A model generated the notes under the pieces. That model had not been told where the DNA came from, did no database searches, and saw only the letters and a list, made by a program, of their open reading frames with translations. Below are positions 7,542 to 10,239 of a stretch of 10,239 bases of DNA, piece after piece. How positions within the stretch are numbered: the first letter of the stretch is position 1; the number at the start of each line of letters is the position of its first letter. The DNA comes from Candidatus Heimdallarchaeota archaeon (GTDB lineage: Archaea; Asgardarchaeota; Heimdallarchaeia; Hodarchaeales; LC-3). The translations under genes were made by a program, and so were the position numbers. The stretch is taken from contig DAHXPE010000194.1 in assembly GCA_027364495.1 (NCBI GenBank), positions 1 through 10,239 on the forward strand, given 5' to 3'.

Positions 7542-7565
7542 AATTTATGCAAAAAGGAATAATTT
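7542..7565. repeat. 24-base direct repeat, copy 2
   Basis: Exact second copy of the 7491-7514 element, ending about 73 bases before the HTH-CBS start and upstream of the TATA candidate at 7604. AATTTATG occurs again at 7561-7568, overlapping its right end, so the array behaves like two full units plus a partial third. Two copies with nothing else alike in the window argue against CRISPR. Confidence 0.75.
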
Positions 7566-7603
7566 ATGTAATATGCCACAATTTTTTAAATAAAATTATT
7601 TAG

Positions 7604-7612
7604 TTTAAAATA
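7604..7612 (+). promoter_or_regulatory. Candidate TATA box for the HTH-CBS gene
   Basis: TTTAAAATA is close to the archaeal consensus and centred about 31 bases before the ATG at 7639. Initiation would then fall within a few bases of the start codon, a nearly leaderless transcript. That fits the absence of a ribosome-binding site. The AT background keeps confidence low. Confidence 0.35.
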
Positions 7613-7638
7613 AGTATAACATATTTTAATTAATTTGA

Positions 7639-8196
7639 ATGGCAAGCATAATGGAAAATATAAATGGAGAACAAATTAAACAATTAAGGAAAGAAAAAGG
7701 ATATACACAACAAGACTTGGCTGAAAGATCAAAAGTCTCACAAGCACATATAGCTAGAATAGAGAATGGAACAGTTGATCCAAGATTATCTACGGTAAAT
7801 GCATTGCTGGATGCGTTATCAGATGATATATTGACCTTGAAAGTAAAAGATGTAATGTCAAAACCAATACATAAGGTATCCCCAGATGAAACCGTTCAAG
7901 AAGCAAGTAGGTTAATGATTGAGCAAGGAATAAGCCAAATACCAGTGATATTAAATGGGGTTGTAGGTACAATAACGGAACGGGATATAATAAAAAGAAT
8001 AACAGCCAATCCAACAGTAAAGGATTTATTTGTAAGAGATCTTATGTCAGATCCATTACCAACAGTTGCAGAAACATCGTTATTAAAAGACGTAGAACCA
8101 ATATTAGAAGTTTTTCCAGCAGTGATTGTCTCACAGAAGGGAGGAAATTTAGTGGGAATAGTATCAAGAGCTGATATTATAAGACAATTTAAATAA
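7639..8196 (+). CDS. Cro/C1-type HTH regulator with two CBS domains
   Basis: A 185-residue predicted transcriptional regulator. Residues about 10-63 are a Cro/C1-type helix-turn-helix (IKQLRKEKGYTQQDLAER, then SQAHIARIENG as recognition helix). Residues about 67-121 are one CBS domain (DVMSKPIHKVSPDETVQEA ... GTITERDII) and about 130-185 a second (DLMSDPLPTV ... LVGIVSRADII). Paired CBS domains usually form a module binding adenosyl ligands such as AMP, ATP or S-adenosylmethionine, so DNA binding is probably tuned by energy or methyl-donor state; the ligand cannot be read from sequence. The second CBS unit is shorter in its central helices than the first. This domain order is common in archaea. 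A second ATG (7651, MENINGEQ) is also possible, since the first four residues lie before the fold. Paired 24-base repeats upstream are plausible operators, and the gene is divergent from the surface-protein gene, a possible target. Confidence 0.9.
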   Translation: MASIMENINGEQIKQLRKEKGYTQQDLAERSKVSQAHIARIENGTVDPRLSTVNALLDALSDDILTLKVKDVMSKPIHKVSPDETVQEASRLMIEQGISQIPVILNGVVGTITERDIIKRITANPTVKDLFVRDLMSDPLPTVAETSLLKDVEPILEVFPAVIVSQKGGNLVGIVSRADIIRQFK

Positions 8197-8306
8197 ACTT
8201 TAAAGTAGCTGTTAAATTCAGTGGATTGATCGCGTCATAACATGCCTACGTTCGGCAATCCGATACAAGAATTATTTGTCGCTATAACTTCGTTTAAAAT
8301 TATTTT
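8197..8306. other. Convergent spacer with a short inverted repeat
   Basis: The 110 bases between two converging genes. The middle (about 8221-8263) is visibly richer in G and C than its surroundings and contains GGATTG (8223-8228) pairing with CAATCC (8256-8261) across a 27-base loop; a smaller ACAA/TTGT pair lies at about 8265-8279. A T6 run at 8303-8308 could end the rightward transcript. It may be a bidirectional termination region; no tRNA or box C/D pattern is visible. Confidence 0.3.
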
Positions 8307-10214
8307 TTACCAGCGTGACCAACCTATGCCACAAATTTCCGAAAGCGTCAAAACAAATTCTAATATTAGCGGCAGTTCTTTAGAATTTTTACGTAATACA
8401 AAACCTACACCTTTTTTGGTTTTAAGGCCATCAGAAATTGCTACAAGCGTATTATCAATTGACTTAACAAGATCTTCCACTCCGCTACCGACTAATAGCT
8501 TATCTTCTTCTATTACTTCCTCAATCTGACTTGGTAATTGACGTCTTCTTTCTGGTGTTAGCTCTAATATGACACATAAATTTGACTTATTTGATATTTT
8601 AAATATTTCTGGTAGCTCTGTTTCACCTCTCTGTATTGAATAAACCATTTCTATTATTGATGCCCATACAGCTATCCTAAAAACATCATTAAGATTTTTA
8701 TTGTGCAATGTTATATCAAATACTCCCTCTTCACCTTTATACTCGAATTCTACTTGACGATTTAAATCCTTTATTATATCTTGAAGCCAATTATGTTTTG
8801 AAGGTGAAATTTTGACTATAATTTGGCTATACTCGTTATTTAATCTGACTACTTGGATTGATGGTCTATAATTGATTGTTTCTGGATTTAAGCCAAGTCT
8901 GAATGGTGCAAAATCGAGATATATTTTAAAATGTTCCATAAAAATATGATTTTTGTCTATTTTGAGTTTACCTGTATCGATTGTAGGCGTTGGACCTATT
9001 TCTGCCTCCTTTTGTTCGTCAGTTATTTTTTGAGCACTCATTACCTCATTTACTTCATTTTTAGTTAAATCGGCGAGTTTTGTTGTAAATTCATTTGCTA
9101 AAGAGGTCAATTCAGAAGAAGAAAATATTACTGGAGAGGATGTTTCTGCTGGTTTTTCGTCAACTCTTACTTCTTCAGAAGTTTTTTCCTCTACTACAGT
9201 CTCTGGAGCAATTCTTTCTTCTTTAATAACTTCAATTTTTTGTGTTACTGGATTGAAGGCTTTTTGCGTTTCAGAGAATTCAGGCATTCCTATATCAAAG
9301 TTACCTTCAAGATCTTTTAATTTTTTAATTATAATTCTATATAGAGGCTTTGCTAATTTTTGTTCCTTTGAAAAATTTGATATTGCTTCTATTGCAATCT
9401 CTACTGACATTTTTGGATCAGGTAATTTGACTAGTGAGAGTGCTACTTCATTGATACTTTGCTCTCGATTTATTATTTGTGAGATAATGTAGGTGCTTGA
9501 TTCTGTACCAATGATTTGGCTAATCAATTTATAAACTGATTTATTATTAGGAAAAACAATGTTAAATATACTATCTTTTAAATCAACTTGTACCAATGAT
9601 TTTCTTTTTTTTTCATCAAGAATATCCTTGACATTCAATCCAAAAGAGAATATTCCTTTGTAATTATCTAAATTTTGTTCTCTTAATTTTGATAGTGAGT
9701 CTTCTTTTAAGATTAAAAAGTTATTTTTAATAGTTTCCAAATTTATTGAGAGATCGTAATTTAATCCTGCCATCATTGTCAGTAAACTTAAGTATCCTTC
9801 AATTGATTCAGGAAATATGAATATATTCTGTTCAGGATTAGAAATTAATTCATAGAATGTTCTTAGAGATGGTTCTGCAAGTTCTTGTATACTTGAATCT
9901 AGATTTCTCAATTGATTTTCTATATTTAAGATGATTTTAATAGCAGGAACAAAATTTTTGGTTAATTGATCTTTCGGTACTAATTTGACACCAAATAATC
10001 CTTGTTCGTGGATAAAAACCATTCGGTGATTTTGAAATCGAATGAAGCTGATTTCTTGGTTAACCACTTTATCAGAAAATAATATTAGAGCTTGGGTTAG
10101 TGAAGCGACTATTTTCTTAGATTTAGTCAATAAGCCTTCACCAACTGTGAATATTATACTTGCTGAATTAGGATCAAACACCAAGAGGTTTTTTTCATCA
10201 ATAGAATTTGTCAT
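8307..10214 (-). CDS. Unknown 635-residue multidomain protein with longin/roadblock-like N-terminus
   Basis: I do not recognise a named family. It has no signal peptide or membrane helix, so it is probably cytoplasmic. Residues about 17-102 follow the strand-helix-strand-strand-helix pattern of longin/roadblock-like domains (IIFTVGEGLL, a helix SLTQALILFSDKV, strands EISFIRF, RMVFIHE and FGVKLV, then helix VPAIKIILNIENQL). Such domains serve as regulators and platforms of small GTPases. Residues about 187-300 form a mixed region; 225-295 is helical and could be a winged-helix-like unit. Residues about 309-415 are a low-complexity linker rich in E, P, T and S. Residues about 416-635 form a separate alpha/beta region, with a strand-rich half (423-505) and a helical half, that I cannot assign. 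The start is a clear ATG, with only 25 bases of window upstream, so its promoter and partners are out of view. GTPase regulation or a cytoskeletal-adaptor role is inference from the first domain only. Confidence 0.8.
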   Translation of the reverse strand: MTNSIDEKNLLVFDPNSASIIFTVGEGLLTKSKKIVASLTQALILFSDKVVNQEISFIRFQNHRMVFIHEQGLFGVKLVPKDQLTKNFVPAIKIILNIENQLRNLDSSIQELAEPSLRTFYELISNPEQNIFIFPESIEGYLSLLTMMAGLNYDLSINLETIKNNFLILKEDSLSKLREQNLDNYKGIFSFGLNVKDILDEKKRKSLVQVDLKDSIFNIVFPNNKSVYKLISQIIGTESSTYIISQIINREQSINEVALSLVKLPDPKMSVEIAIEAISNFSKEQKLAKPLYRIIIKKLKDLEGNFDIGMPEFSETQKAFNPVTQKIEVIKEERIAPETVVEEKTSEEVRVDEKPAETSSPVIFSSSELTSLANEFTTKLADLTKNEVNEVMSAQKITDEQKEAEIGPTPTIDTGKLKIDKNHIFMEHFKIYLDFAPFRLGLNPETINYRPSIQVVRLNNEYSQIIVKISPSKHNWLQDIIKDLNRQVEFEYKGEEGVFDITLHNKNLNDVFRIAVWASIIEMVYSIQRGETELPEIFKISNKSNLCVILELTPERRRQLPSQIEEVIEEDKLLVGSGVEDLVKSIDNTLVAISDGLKTKKGVGFVLRKNSKELPLILEFVLTLSEICGIGWSRW

Positions 10215-10239
10215 TATGTTTAATCAACTTTTTTCAATA

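Larger units (their letters stand above)
7306..7638. other. 333-base divergent intergenic region
   Basis: The only spacer longer than 300 bases, lying between the divergently read surface-protein and HTH-CBS genes. It holds a ribosome-binding site and TATA candidates for the leftward gene, a short palindrome (CATATATG, 7471-7478), two exact 24-base direct repeats, and a TATA candidate for the rightward gene. Only very short open frames occur (for example 7475-7510, 11 codons), and none looks coding. It is most simply a shared control region. Confidence 0.6.

Noticed and set aside
7491..7565. Two 24-base repeats separated by 27 bases, resembling a minimal CRISPR
   Set aside because: Only two copies, weak internal symmetry, AT-rich low-complexity sequence, position in a regulator's upstream region and no cas genes nearby.
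7790..8014. 74-codon minus-strand frame inside the HTH-CBS gene
   Set aside because: Antisense shadow of two clear CBS domains; its leucine-rich translation is a by-product of the opposite strand.
8242..8529. 95-codon plus-strand frame overlapping the convergent spacer and the end of the 635-residue gene
   Set aside because: Mostly antisense to a long real gene; S/T/P-rich translation with no domain.
9253..9492. 79-codon plus-strand frame inside the 635-residue gene
   Set aside because: Antisense shadow with no motif, lying within a well-supported reading frame.

Overview
The window is strongly AT-rich and carries six protein-coding genes, tightly packed apart from one 333-base divergent spacer. 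It reads as archaeal. One gene is a geranylgeranyl-reductase-family flavoprotein, the family that saturates archaeal lipids. Another is the archaeal-style fusion of a Cro/C1 helix-turn-helix with two CBS domains. A third is a very large, sequon-rich surface protein held by a C-terminal membrane helix followed by RRKK. The last gene begins with what looks like a longin/roadblock-type domain. That mixture, with the AT bias, would suit an Asgard (Promethearchaeota) genome, but this is inference: no ribosomal or other marker gene is present.

Layout, left to right. Bases 1-80 hold no supportable gene. A plus-strand gene (about 100-1146; its true start may lie at 81 across a frameshift) encodes an intracellular protein with helices, an Ig-like beta domain and a C-terminal coiled coil. 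It ends at an 11-T tract. Convergent to it is a minus-strand block of three genes, read from 7305 down to 1177: a large secreted, membrane-anchored protein with an alpha/alpha-toroid and beta-rich domains; a BshC-family protein (the cysteine-adding enzyme of bacillithiol synthesis) carrying an inserted zinc ribbon; and the geranylgeranyl-reductase-family flavoprotein. A perfect 8-bp inverted repeat followed by T-rich sequence separates the surface-protein gene from the BshC-like gene. The BshC-like and flavoprotein genes are only 11-23 bases apart and are probably co-transcribed.

The 333-base spacer (7306-7638) holds two exact 24-base direct repeats, a small palindrome and candidate promoters for both flanking genes. 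The plus-strand HTH-CBS regulator follows (7639-8196). A 110-base convergent spacer separates it from a 635-residue minus-strand protein of unknown function (8307-10214).

The most unusual content is the BshC-like protein with its zinc ribbon beside a flavin reductase. Next are the toroid-plus-Ig-plus-anchor glycoprotein, whose layout recalls eukaryotic ribophorin II, the probable frameshift in the first gene, and the repeats in front of the regulator. Starts are mixed: ATG, GTG and TTG all appear, and only the large surface protein has a clear Shine-Dalgarno site.
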